34,351 bases of DNA from an uncultured Atopobium sp. (lineage in GTDB: Bacteria; Actinomycetota; Coriobacteriia; Coriobacteriales; Atopobiaceae). This document shows positions 23,673-32,720 of the stretch, one piece after another. Under the pieces are notes generated by a model that saw only the letters and a list, made by a program, of their open reading frames with translations, searched no databases and had not been told where the DNA came from. The stretch is from assembly GCA_946997485.1 (NCBI GenBank), contig CAMPVF010000015.1:1-34351 (forward strand). The letters run 5' to 3'. Positions within the stretch are counted from its first letter, which is position 1. Each line of letters begins with the position of its first letter. Made by a program: the position numbers and the translations under genes.

Positions 23673-24935
23673 CTAGTTTCCTTGCTCTTGTTTCCATCGA
23701 AGGTACGCAATAATAAAGGGGTCGAGGTTGCCCTCTTGCAGCACCGCATCAACATTGCCCGTTTCTACCTGGGTGCGCGTGTCTTTTACCAGCTGAAACG
23801 GATACAAAATGTAGTTTCTAATCTGGTTGCCCCACGAAATGGTTGTGGTTAAACCCTTTAAATCGTTGAGCTGTGATGCACGCTGCTGGCGCTGCAATTC
23901 GTACAATCGCGCCTTAAGAATTTCCATAGCGGCTGCTTTGTTTTGCAGCTGACTTCGTTCATTTTGGCAGCTCACCACTATACCCGAAGGCATATGCGTT
24001 AGTCGCACGGCAGAATCGGTGGTGTTAACACCCTGACCTCCCGGGCCAGATGCGTGAAACACGTCGACGCGCACGTCTTGCGGGTTAATTTCTACATCGG
24101 TTTCCTCAGGTAACACGGGAATAACTTCAACGCCTGCAAAGGTAGTTTGACGTCGGTGTTTTGCATCGGTTGGCGATATGCGCACCAAACGATGCACGCC
24201 CGCCTCGGCCTTGAGCATGCCATACGCACGCACGCCGTGCACGGTAAACGTTGCCCTGTCAATGCCAATAACCTCAGCCTGCGGGCAGTCGTTTATCGTC
24301 ACGCGCCACGACTTACGCTCGCAATACTTGCAGTACATCTTAAGCAGCATCGCACACCAGTCTTGCGCTTCAAGACCACCCTGACCAGGCTTAATCGTAA
24401 CAATCGCATCGCCTTGGTCGTAAGGATCACAAAACCAGCGGTTAAGTTCAAGTTCATCGAGAAGACCGGTAAGCGTTTTGTATGTGTGCTGCGCCTCACG
24501 CATCATATCAGACTGTGTCTGAACAGCCGTGTCAGCTGGTAAATCAGCGTCGCTAGCTGCAGGTATGTGGCTAATGCTGCGTGCTTCTCCTGAGGTTGTT
24601 GCTTCGGGTGAAGCTACATTATGAGGATGAGATACATCGAGACCAGATACAGGCAAAGCAGCGTTTTGCATTTCGTCGAGAGCAAACTCATACGCAACTA
24701 CCAAATCATCGAGCAGGGCATGTGCATCGCGCATCGTTGCTTGCGTTTGCTTTAAATTGGTAAGCGTAGCCATCGTTTTGCTTGCGCGCGCAGGGTCGCC
24801 CCAAAAATCTTCTTTGGCACACTCTGCTTCAAGCGCAGAAATTTTGGTTTGCACGGTATCGAGCTGCAACGCTCGCTCAACATCACTCAAACGCTGCGTT
24901 ACACCATCAATGAGCTGCTGTGATACAACGCACAT
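23673..24935 (-). CDS. prfB: Peptide chain release factor 2 with a Ser-Pro-Thr recognition tripeptide
   Basis: RF2 releases chains at UGA and UAA. 420 residues, about 50 longer than usual because of a low-complexity insert at about 95-142 in the N-terminal domain. It is RF2 by E-D-F-W-G-D-P near the start, the catalytic G-G-Q (299-301) in G-P-G-G-Q-G-V-N, and N-E-R-S-Q-L-Q-N-K. Where RF2 normally has Ser-Pro-Phe, this one has Ser254-Pro255-Thr256 (V-R-I-S-P-T-D). The frame is continuous, so there is no programmed +1 frameshift. The ATG lies 9 nt after the secA stop with AGGA upstream. UGA is used as a stop in this window (DUF969, DUF979, TPR gene), so the protein must read it. Confidence 0.95.
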   Translation of the reverse strand: MCVVSQQLIDGVTQRLSDVERALQLDTVQTKISALEAECAKEDFWGDPARASKTMATLTNLKQTQATMRDAHALLDDLVVAYEFALDEMQNAALPVSGLDVSHPHNVASPEATTSGEARSISHIPAASDADLPADTAVQTQSDMMREAQHTYKTLTGLLDELELNRWFCDPYDQGDAIVTIKPGQGGLEAQDWCAMLLKMYCKYCERKSWRVTINDCPQAEVIGIDRATFTVHGVRAYGMLKAEAGVHRLVRISPTDAKHRRQTTFAGVEVIPVLPEETDVEINPQDVRVDVFHASGPGGQGVNTTDSAVRLTHMPSGIVVSCQNERSQLQNKAAAMEILKARLYELQRQQRASQLNDLKGLTTTISWGNQIRNYILYPFQLVKDTRTQVETGNVDAVLQEGNLDPFIIAYLRWKQEQGN

Positions 24936-24944
24936 CTACTCATC

Positions 24945-27659
24945 CTATCGTGCAGATCTGCCGTGGCAATTCTTAAATTTAATGCCGCTTCCACAAGGAC
25001 AAGGGTCGTTTCTTCCTACTGATGCATACGGATCGTTTTCATCTTTGCGATACGTTGCTGGTTTATCTTGGCCATGCGGATTATCTTGCTGCTTAAAGTG
25101 CTTTGCGCCGTGATCGCCATCAACATCAGCTGGACCAGAATACGTAGCACGTGAAAGCGAGCTTTGCTCTTCTTGCTCGGGCATACCGCGCAGCTCAATA
25201 CGCAAAATCGTGCGTAAAAAGTCTTCGTACATCGTATTAACAAGCTCGGTAAACGCAGCAAATGCTTCTGTTTTATACTCAACCAATGGATCGCGCTGAC
25301 CAAAACCACGAAGGCCAATACCCGTTTTAAGGTAATCCATTTCCTGCAAATAGCTCATCCAACGCGTATCAATAACGCGAAGCATAATCTGGCATGCAAG
25401 CTCCTGCATAATGTCGTCTGAAAGCTTGTCAGATTTTTCTTTGTAGCAGGTTTCTACATAGTCCAAAATTGCATCGTTAAGCTCATCAAATGTTTGCAAA
25501 TCGCTAATATCTTGCAAATCGGTTCTACCGGTAAGCTCAGCCACCCATTTGCGCAAACCAGTACGATCCCAATCTTCCGAATCGATATCTGCCGAGCAAT
25601 ATTGATCAACACAACGCTCAACGGTGTCTTCCGTTACTTCGTGAATATGGCTTACCAGGTCTTTTCCGTCGAGAATCTTGTTGCGCTCTTCGTAGATTAC
25701 CTGACGCTGCGTATTCATAACATCGTCGTAATCCAGCACGTTTTTACGCATGGCAAAGTTAATTTCCTCAACTTTGCGCTGAGCACCTTCAACGGCTTTG
25801 GTTACCAGCTTTGCCTTAATGGGCATGTCGTCGGGCATTTCGTATTTTTCCATAAGCTGTGCAATACGATCCATACGATCGCCACCAAACAGGCGCATCA
25901 AATCGTCGTCAAGTGAAAGATAAAATTGCGTTACACCAGGATCGCCCTGACGGCCAGAACGACCGCGCAACTGGTTGTCAATACGACGGCTCTCGTGGCG
26001 CTCGGTACCAATAACGCACAAACCACCTGCAGCAATAACCTTTTCTTTTTCTTTTGCGCAAATATAGTGTGCTTGCTCGTTGAGGTCTTTTAAGCGCGCA
26101 GGTGATGCGTTTGTTTCGTTTAAGCCCAGCTCACGCAAGTATTCTTGATAGAGCTCATCGGGATTACCACCAAGCAAAATATCCGTACCACGACCAGCCA
26201 TGTTGGTTGCAATTGTAACGGCACCTTCACGACCAGCCTGCGCAACAATTTGTGCTTCGCGCTCATGAAACTTTGCGTTAAGCACCTCGTGTTTAATGCC
26301 GCGCTTGTCCAAAATGCGCGATAGTTTTTCGGAACTTTCGATAGACACGGTACCTACCAAACACGGTTGACCGTTTTTGTGACGTTCGATAACATCTTGC
26401 GCAACCGCGTTAAACTTTGCATCTACCGTACGATACACCAAATCGTCGAGGTCTTTACGCTGGACAGGACGGTTGGTTGGGATTGCTTGAACAGGTAGGT
26501 GATAAATCTCTCTGAACTCAGCGTCTTCGGTCATAGCCGTACCGGTCATGCCCGACAGTTTGTCATACAAACGGAAGTAGTTTTGAAGGGTGATGGTAGC
26601 CAGCGTTTGGTTTTCTTCGCGAACGTACACGCCCTCTTTTGCCTCAATTGCCTGGTGAAGGCCTTCCGAATAACGACGACCCTCCATAATACGACCGGTA
26701 AACTCATCAACGATTTTTACTTCGCCCTCAGTTACCACGTACTGCTGGTCGCGATGGAACATATACTGAGCTTTGAGCGCCTGTTGTAGATGGTTAACAA
26801 GCTGACCGCTCATATCACCATAAATATCGTCGATACCCAGCTTTGACTCAATCTTTTTAAGACCAAGATCAGTGGCTGCAATCGTGTGTTTTGCCTCGTC
26901 CATATCGAAATCAACTTCGGGCTGCAAACCGCGCACCGCACGAGCAAAATCCTTATATGTATCTGCCGATTTAGTGCCTGCACCCGAAATAATAAGTGGC
27001 GTACGTGCTTCGTCGATAAGGATGGAGTCTACCTCGTCTACCACAGCAAAGTGGTGGCCACGCTGTACGCGCTGATCGGCACGGGTAACCATGTTATCGC
27101 GCAGGTAATCAAAACCAAACTCTGAGTTTGTACCATAGGTAATATCGGCATCGTATGAGGGCTTTTTATCGGCTAACTGCATACCATTTTGGAGCAAACC
27201 AACACTCATGCCTAAAAAGCCATAGAGCCTTCCCATGTTTTGGCTGTCGCGCTTTGCGAGGTAATCGTTTACGGTAACGATATGCACGCCCTTAGCAGGG
27301 ATGGCGTTAAGATAGCCCGCCAGCGTTGATACCAACGTTTTACCTTCACCAGTTTTCATTTCGGCAATAGTGCCTTTGTGTAAGGCAATAGCACCAATTA
27401 CCTGCACGTCAAAGTGACGCATGCCAAGCACGCGCTTCGATGCCTCACGAACAGTTGCAAATGCCTCAGGTAGCAGGTCGTCTAGCGTTTCGCCATTGGC
27501 ATAACGCTCACGAAATTCTCCAGTTTTTGCTTGAAGCTCCTCATCGCTCAACGCAACGCAGGCTTCTTCTTGATCATTAACCAGCTGAGCTATCTGCTGA
27601 AACTCATGTAATTGTTTATCGGCGCCTCTAGATAGAAGACGAGAGAAAAGACTAGGCAT
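24945..27659 (-). CDS. secA: Preprotein translocase ATPase SecA
   Basis: Drives export of unfolded preproteins through SecYEG. 904 residues, normal. Walker A M-K-T-G-E-G-K-T (101-108), DEAD-type V-V-D-E-V-D-S-I-L-I-D-E-A-R-T-P-L-I-I-S-G, the N-M-A-G-R-G-T-D-I motif and Q-L-R-G-R-S-G-R-Q-G-D-P in the second helicase domain are all present. The C-terminal zinc-binding SEC-C motif is intact: Cys887, Cys889, Cys898, His899. AAAGGA precedes the ATG. First gene of the secA-prfB-yitT run. A CAATAT/ATATTG inverted repeat lies in the leader near 27730, but no clear promoter was found. Confidence 0.98.
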   Translation of the reverse strand: MPSLFSRLLSRGADKQLHEFQQIAQLVNDQEEACVALSDEELQAKTGEFRERYANGETLDDLLPEAFATVREASKRVLGMRHFDVQVIGAIALHKGTIAEMKTGEGKTLVSTLAGYLNAIPAKGVHIVTVNDYLAKRDSQNMGRLYGFLGMSVGLLQNGMQLADKKPSYDADITYGTNSEFGFDYLRDNMVTRADQRVQRGHHFAVVDEVDSILIDEARTPLIISGAGTKSADTYKDFARAVRGLQPEVDFDMDEAKHTIAATDLGLKKIESKLGIDDIYGDMSGQLVNHLQQALKAQYMFHRDQQYVVTEGEVKIVDEFTGRIMEGRRYSEGLHQAIEAKEGVYVREENQTLATITLQNYFRLYDKLSGMTGTAMTEDAEFREIYHLPVQAIPTNRPVQRKDLDDLVYRTVDAKFNAVAQDVIERHKNGQPCLVGTVSIESSEKLSRILDKRGIKHEVLNAKFHEREAQIVAQAGREGAVTIATNMAGRGTDILLGGNPDELYQEYLRELGLNETNASPARLKDLNEQAHYICAKEKEKVIAAGGLCVIGTERHESRRIDNQLRGRSGRQGDPGVTQFYLSLDDDLMRLFGGDRMDRIAQLMEKYEMPDDMPIKAKLVTKAVEGAQRKVEEINFAMRKNVLDYDDVMNTQRQVIYEERNKILDGKDLVSHIHEVTEDTVERCVDQYCSADIDSEDWDRTGLRKWVAELTGRTDLQDISDLQTFDELNDAILDYVETCYKEKSDKLSDDIMQELACQIMLRVIDTRWMSYLQEMDYLKTGIGLRGFGQRDPLVEYKTEAFAAFTELVNTMYEDFLRTILRIELRGMPEQEEQSSLSRATYSGPADVDGDHGAKHFKQQDNPHGQDKPATYRKDENDPYASVGRNDPCPCGSGIKFKNCHGRSAR

Positions 27660-27776
27660 ACCGTTCCTTTAACATAATGAGGAAATACCTCGAGATTTTT
27701 GTCTACACCATACTTTACCAATATATTTGATATTGAGTAGTCACATATTCGTTACCATGAAAACGGCATGAGTATG

Positions 27777-27818
27777 CTGCGGGTGCGGCACTGCAGGTGC
27801 GACACTGCGGGCGCAGCT
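27777..27818. repeat. Tandem 14-bp GC-rich repeats downstream of the SARP-like gene
   Basis: Three 14-bp units (27777-27790, 27791-27804, 27805-27818), all beginning CTGC(A/G)GG(T/C)GC, diverging in the last unit. Flanked by an inverted ATGCTGCG (27774-27781) / CGCAGCAT (27820-27827). No U-run, so termination of the regulator transcript here would not be by a standard intrinsic terminator. Confidence 0.5.
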
Positions 27819-27868
27819 GCGCAGCATGAACAGCGCCGCTGCACCATCTACAACCTTAAGAGCAATCT

Positions 27869-30800
27869 CTAGGCGCTTGCTATTTCCTGCGAATCGTCAA
27901 TCGTCTCATCACTGCTCGAACACGCCTGCGTGCGGGGATACCCATCAGCTTCTCTTCTCACGTTCTCGCCAACGTACGCACCGTCGCCGGCATCATCCAT
28001 AGCATCCGCCACATGTGGCGCATCAATTAGATCTGCCGCGTCAATCACATCTGCCTTGTCAATAACAGCCGTTTCGCCGCTTGTACGCGGCGCATCTGCC
28101 AACAGATCCTCTGCCAGGCGTCTGCGCGCATGCGCACGCTTGATTAATATCGCCGCTATATCATCATCAATGCTTTTATCTGCAAGAACACTGTGTGCAA
28201 CCGACGGCAAATCGGCAAGCTCAATCTTTTCATTGATCGCGTCCGTGCTCTCATCAACCGATATTGCAAGCAGCGTATCATTGTGCGCGGTAATCTCTGC
28301 AGACTGCATACATTCATCCACATTATCCAAAACATAACGTGGCGTTTGGCGTATACCAAGTGCAAGCAACTGCTGACGATACATCTGAAAATACCCATAT
28401 ATCTCGCTTGCTCTATTGCATGCACTCAGTATTTCCGCAAGATTCATCATCACGTCGTCACGATAGGGGCTCACCGAAAACGCTTGCTGGGCAGCTTGCG
28501 TTGCCAAAAGATTGTGATGTGTTTGCAGCGCAACTTTGCTTACAAGCATTGCTACCTGCGTATATAGCGAACGTATTTCATCACACCGACTACGAAACAA
28601 ACCCGCAGTATCAGACATATCAATATCAATGCCCGACCCATATATACTAAGCACGCGGCAGCCTATGCTCATAACGTTATCGTCACGTACCTGACCGCTC
28701 AGCAGTTGCCTTGCCAGTTTTTCAAAAACATCAACGTCGCAGACCACTTCATTACCATTAAGACCTATCGAACCGTGCTGTTTTTCAACAATAATAATCG
28801 GAGTTGTTTGTGCACGAACAATGCCACCACGCAGTGAGCTAACCGCTTCATACAGGCGCTTCATACCATAATCAAAATCACAATCACCCCAGATAGAACT
28901 AATGAGGTTATAGCGCGACACTTTGTGTGAGCTCACAAGCGCAAGAAGTCCCAATACATTATGTGCATGGCGCGAGTAGAGCTTTTTGGTGTCAACTCCG
29001 CATTCACTATCTTCTACAGATATCCTGTTAAACACATGAATGTAAACTGGTTGCATGGGTTTTTCTAACGCAGTTTCACTTTGCTGTTCAAGCTGCGTTC
29101 TATCAACCGACTCGCGGGCGCTGTGTATTACATCGTTTAACAGGTCGTTTGCTGTACACGCAAGCATACTATGTGGTGATGATGCAATGCTCAAGGCTTT
29201 GTCACCATCGCGCACTGCTGGATAGTTGTAAAGCGTTACCGACGGATCCCAGCCAACGGTAATTTTTTCTAGCAGGTTGTTGTATTCACGTTTTGATATG
29301 AGGCTTTTGCGACTTTCTACATACGGATGCAGCATGCCGAGCCACTCAAAAGGAATATGACCTGTTACATTGCGGCTTAAGTTTTTAAATCCTTTACGAA
29401 TGAGCGTAATTGCCCATACAAGATCGCGAACCTGGGCCATGTTCTCAGTTGAGCATAGCTGCTCCATCTCTAGTTTTTGTTGCTTTTTAGACAAAGGTGC
29501 AATGCGTGGTATACCCCACTTTGCTAGCAAGCGAGTAAGCACCGCAAAGCTCGGGCACTCCTCAATCAGCCTCGTATCAACAAATCCATTAAGCTCACAG
29601 GTACAACACAGCTCAATAAAAGCGCACGCCTGTGCAAGGTACGTAAGATTTATATTGTTAGCAGAGCGCGCAGCTTTCCGCGCAAGCGCACGCGCCTGGC
29701 CATATTTATGCTGGTAAATAAGACTTACGCTCTGTGCAACACGAAACAGTATTTCAAGCGTATCATCATGCTGCTCATGCGCCACGCCCACAAGGTGCTC
29801 GCCTTCTAAAAACAGTGCTTTACCACTCATAAGCATATCCGCAATGTCATGAAGAGCAGAAATATACAGCATCGGGGCAGATAAATTTACGTCGCGCGTA
29901 ACAAGACGGTCGTAATACTGCTTACACGAAGCGGGCGTGTAGTCGTTTACCGTGAGTTTTGCGCTCACACTATACAGCTCGGTAAGAATGTAACTCAGCA
30001 TATTCGCCGGTAACCCGTCACGCACATGTTCCGTTAAAAATTCGTAAGTACTCGTAAATTTTCCCTGCAACAGCTCGCGCATTGCATACGCAATTACATT
30101 TGCTGCAACGGTATAATCACTCCCCTCGCCATGTATTTGAAGTGAGCGGTAATTCGTTAAGCCAAGTACGAGCACCTTGCGAATGTGGTGCGTTGCACGC
30201 AGCGCGTCACGGCTGCGCAGCAGCGCTGTTGTAGGCCTGGTTATTCCATCAAACGCGATAGACGCTTTCATGGTACCGGCAGGTTCGTAGGTGTACATAT
30301 GCACACCGCAATACGCTCTCGCCGGCCAGCTTTTATACGACGCTTTCCTCATGCATTCATAAATACGGCGCGCGACGGTAACACTACCAGCAATAAGATA
30401 ATCAGATACATATGGATAAAGTTCCTTGTAGTATTCATGTTCTTGAATTGTGAGGGTGTCAATATCCATTTCTAAATCGTCCGATGGGCGTGCCAAAAGT
30501 ATAGCGTGTGGATTGAGTTGTGCTCGTTGTGCATTGGGTGGCATGTTAGACGGCATGTTAGGTTGCGCGTCTTCATACGCGTCGTTGCTCGAGGCAGGTA
30601 TACGCGCGGCCGCAGCGTGCAGCTTCCTTGGTTTTCGCCCAACTTTTTGCACTGTTTGCGGATCGAGGAGCATCTCGACAATCTTTGCGGAACGTATCAC
30701 ATGACCCTGCTTGGCAAGCAACGCGCTACAGCGCCAAAGTACATCGCGATACTCGGTGCACACGTTAGGTATTAGTTTAGTTACCTGCGCAAAAACAATG

Positions 30801-31696
30801 TCGTCGCACACGCCAGCACAGCTAAATGTTTTAGTTGCATCGTCTACATTAAGAAGCGGAACCGAGCCAAACGCGCGCGACCTAAATACAGACGATGCCC
30901 CGCTCGATATCGTTTCAACATCGCTAAGCACTCCAGAGCCCAACATAAGCGCTGCCATATATGCTGAACCATAGTCACGTACATACGGGCGTTTGAACGA
31001 CTCTTCAATTACGCGTGCAAGCGCCAGCACGTAGGAACTGTGCGCGTCATACACGCATACCGAAGCAGATTTATCTACATCAATTGCCTCATACAAGTCG
31101 GTTATGTGGTGCGTAAGCTGCCAAAATGTACGTTGTACACCGCACGACTCACCGGTAAGCTCATCTGGCAGCTGGGGATTGAGCTGCGCTGCCGTGAGCA
31201 TAGTTGCATAGGATAGTAACGGAGAGAAGTGTTTCGCATATTCGGGCGACGTATATACAATAACGAAAACACCTTGCTCATACAGCTTAAGCACAAGATT
31301 GCATAGTTCTTCATATGCTTCGGTATACGTAGTACATAAATCTTGAAACACGACAAACATGCGGTGATTGTTAAAACCTTTGCGCTTAAGACTTGGGTAA
31401 ATACGCCGAATAGTTGCGCATACATCCTGATTGTAACTGCTTGCAAAGCTGTAATGCAAACATGTAGCGTTGCGACTCTCTTCGTATTTGGTAAGCGTCG
31501 TAATAAGTGCCTCGGCGCCGCAGCCAACGTCAGCATTAATCACGACTATCCGCTTGTCATGATCCTCTCGTGGCATAAATTGCCGAGCAAGTGAATGCAC
31601 GTCGCGGTTGAAAATCGACCGCGACGCAGCCTTCAGATAATCTACCTTCACCGTAGTTAATGGGGAAGGACTTTCTAGTGAAACATATGATTCCAT
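27869..31696 (-). CDS. Giant SARP-like transcriptional regulator with a degenerate NTPase-like region
   Basis: 1275 residues. Residues about 905-1000 look like an OmpR-type winged helix (N-V-L-G-L-L-A-L-V-S-S-H-K-V-S-R, then a recognition helix Y-E-A-V-S-S-L-R), followed by a bacterial transcriptional activation domain (BTAD) of helical repeats to about 1160. The N-terminal 350 residues resemble a STAND/AAA ATPase (I-V-V-I-N-A-D-V-G-C-G-A-E-A-L; F-V-V-F-Q-D-L), but the P-loop lacks the Lys-Ser/Thr. The middle is helical repeat. The last 90 residues are Asp/Ala-rich. AGGAGATG precedes the ATG. It is a single gene; targets are unknown, and neither neighbour is an obvious one. Confidence 0.75.
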   Translation of the reverse strand: MESYVSLESPSPLTTVKVDYLKAASRSIFNRDVHSLARQFMPREDHDKRIVVINADVGCGAEALITTLTKYEESRNATCLHYSFASSYNQDVCATIRRIYPSLKRKGFNNHRMFVVFQDLCTTYTEAYEELCNLVLKLYEQGVFVIVYTSPEYAKHFSPLLSYATMLTAAQLNPQLPDELTGESCGVQRTFWQLTHHITDLYEAIDVDKSASVCVYDAHSSYVLALARVIEESFKRPYVRDYGSAYMAALMLGSGVLSDVETISSGASSVFRSRAFGSVPLLNVDDATKTFSCAGVCDDIVFAQVTKLIPNVCTEYRDVLWRCSALLAKQGHVIRSAKIVEMLLDPQTVQKVGRKPRKLHAAAARIPASSNDAYEDAQPNMPSNMPPNAQRAQLNPHAILLARPSDDLEMDIDTLTIQEHEYYKELYPYVSDYLIAGSVTVARRIYECMRKASYKSWPARAYCGVHMYTYEPAGTMKASIAFDGITRPTTALLRSRDALRATHHIRKVLVLGLTNYRSLQIHGEGSDYTVAANVIAYAMRELLQGKFTSTYEFLTEHVRDGLPANMLSYILTELYSVSAKLTVNDYTPASCKQYYDRLVTRDVNLSAPMLYISALHDIADMLMSGKALFLEGEHLVGVAHEQHDDTLEILFRVAQSVSLIYQHKYGQARALARKAARSANNINLTYLAQACAFIELCCTCELNGFVDTRLIEECPSFAVLTRLLAKWGIPRIAPLSKKQQKLEMEQLCSTENMAQVRDLVWAITLIRKGFKNLSRNVTGHIPFEWLGMLHPYVESRKSLISKREYNNLLEKITVGWDPSVTLYNYPAVRDGDKALSIASSPHSMLACTANDLLNDVIHSARESVDRTQLEQQSETALEKPMQPVYIHVFNRISVEDSECGVDTKKLYSRHAHNVLGLLALVSSHKVSRYNLISSIWGDCDFDYGMKRLYEAVSSLRGGIVRAQTTPIIIVEKQHGSIGLNGNEVVCDVDVFEKLARQLLSGQVRDDNVMSIGCRVLSIYGSGIDIDMSDTAGLFRSRCDEIRSLYTQVAMLVSKVALQTHHNLLATQAAQQAFSVSPYRDDVMMNLAEILSACNRASEIYGYFQMYRQQLLALGIRQTPRYVLDNVDECMQSAEITAHNDTLLAISVDESTDAINEKIELADLPSVAHSVLADKSIDDDIAAILIKRAHARRRLAEDLLADAPRTSGETAVIDKADVIDAADLIDAPHVADAMDDAGDGAYVGENVRREADGYPRTQACSSSDETIDDSQEIASA

Positions 31697-32449
31697 GCTA
31701 ATTCATCTCCTATCCATAAACTTGGTTGTGCTTTGAAGTGCTTGTTTTGGGAATTTTACTAATATCAGGAAATGCATCTTAAATGCAAGTTTCATTCAAA
31801 ATTTGCTCAGCAAAAGTTTTAAACGTGGGATTGAAACGTAAGCAAATATAACAACTGTCAAAAGAGTGTATTTTTTATGAATTAATTTGCATTTATATAG
31901 CATTTTCTGAATTTTTCATTCTTTATGGATTGCCACACAAGAGGGTCAAGTTGTGTATAAAATATGTAGTACCAAAAAATTGAAAATTTGTCCCGAAAAA
32001 GGCTTTACAAGCGGCAGGGCGTTTACCTGCGGTTTTGTTAATTAAAAATGTATTGAAAAAATCACGCTGAATTTCCGTGAACGGTAGCGTATTGTCGGTA
32101 AACGGTATTTACAGCATGTGGCATGCACCAAACACGCATGGAGCGGGCATGGGTAGAAGTCACGTCGAAGCATATAACGTAACAAACAAGAGTTTGATAT
32201 AGAAGCGTGTCTTTTTCGAGTTTCCAAATCAAGAACTGCTCGCTCATACCACGTCGAGAGTGTTGTATTGATGTCAAAGGCTGATTAGGTGGGTGCAAGT
32301 TTGCCCTTGTGTAACAGGGCTTAGCGAGGGCTATCGTTAAAAGGTTTAATGCGAAGCGGCTTTAGGCTGGGTTCTCGCGATTTTTGACCGTGTTTTTGCT
32401 GTATGTGGTAACATGTCGACGCTTTGGGGTCGAGTGTACAGGATGTTAA
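31697..32449. other. AT-rich gene-free stretch upstream of the SARP-like gene
   Basis: About 750 bases without a supported gene. 31740-32060 is strongly AT-rich and probably holds the regulator promoter, which I could not place. GCAGG-GCGTTTA-CCTGC at about 32015-32031 forms a small hairpin followed by TTTTG on the plus strand. GCCCT-N8-AGGGC occurs near 32303-32320. Short minus-strand frames at 32042-32298 show no family resemblance. A degenerate repeat unit sits at 32321-32344. Confidence 0.4.
32321..32344. repeat. Partial third copy of the cassette-border motif
   Basis: TTAGCGA, three bases, then CTATCGTTAAAAGG. The same two blocks occur, separated by nine bases, at 33883-33910 on the right side of the yhcG cassette (the first T-run base positions differ by one). 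This ties the left flank to the right-hand repeat. Confidence 0.5.
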
Positions 32450-32523
32450 CGTTAAAAAGTGCACCCACTATCAATAGTGTGCACTCAAAAAAGTGTAGCT
32501 ATACTAGGAGTTCACTTAATCCA
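32450..32523. repeat. Left 74-bp direct repeat flanking yhcG
   Basis: Matches 33901-33974 at 69 of 74 positions, same orientation. It begins CGTTAAAA and contains the hairpin GTGCA-CC-CACTAT-CA-ATAGTG-TGCAC (32460-32483 region), which on the minus strand is followed by five T, so it could also terminate leftward transcription. A TATACT follows. The similarity stops after AATCCA. No transposase is present; it could be a MITE or IS-end remnant. Confidence 0.8.
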
Positions 32524-32662
32524 CACGGAATCAGTGGCGCTCCTTTACAAATCACACTGAATCAAAATAGCGTTTTGATGACACCTACTTGCGTGCAGTC
32601 TAGTTGCATATTGTAAGTAATACCCACTAATTTCGGAGTGGGAAAAATCCTCCTCCAGGATG

Positions 32663-32682
32663 TTATACTTTTTGTAGTATAA
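32663..32682. promoter_or_regulatory. Palindrome over the yhcG promoter region
   Basis: TTATACT (32663-32669) and AGTATAA (32676-32682) are perfect inverted copies with a 6-nt loop. TATACT could be the -10 element of yhcG, so a repressor bound here would block it. A second small inverted repeat, ATCCT-N5-AGGAT, lies at 32647-32661. No clear -35. Confidence 0.4.
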
Positions 32683-32720
32683 GTAGGGTGAAAGAAAGTA
32701 AATATGAGGGAGGCGAAAAA

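Noticed and set aside
23673..24935. UGA reassigned to an amino acid, given the altered RF2
   Set aside because: TGA ends DUF969, DUF979 and the TPR gene at the expected lengths, and no recognised protein needs in-frame TGA.
24850..24935. Programmed +1 frameshift in prfB
   Set aside because: The frame is continuous from the ATG through the whole N-terminal domain.
32042..32298. Small minus-strand genes of 61-78 codons upstream of the SARP-like gene
   Set aside because: No ribosome binding site, no family resemblance, and overlapping frames of similar length, as expected by chance.
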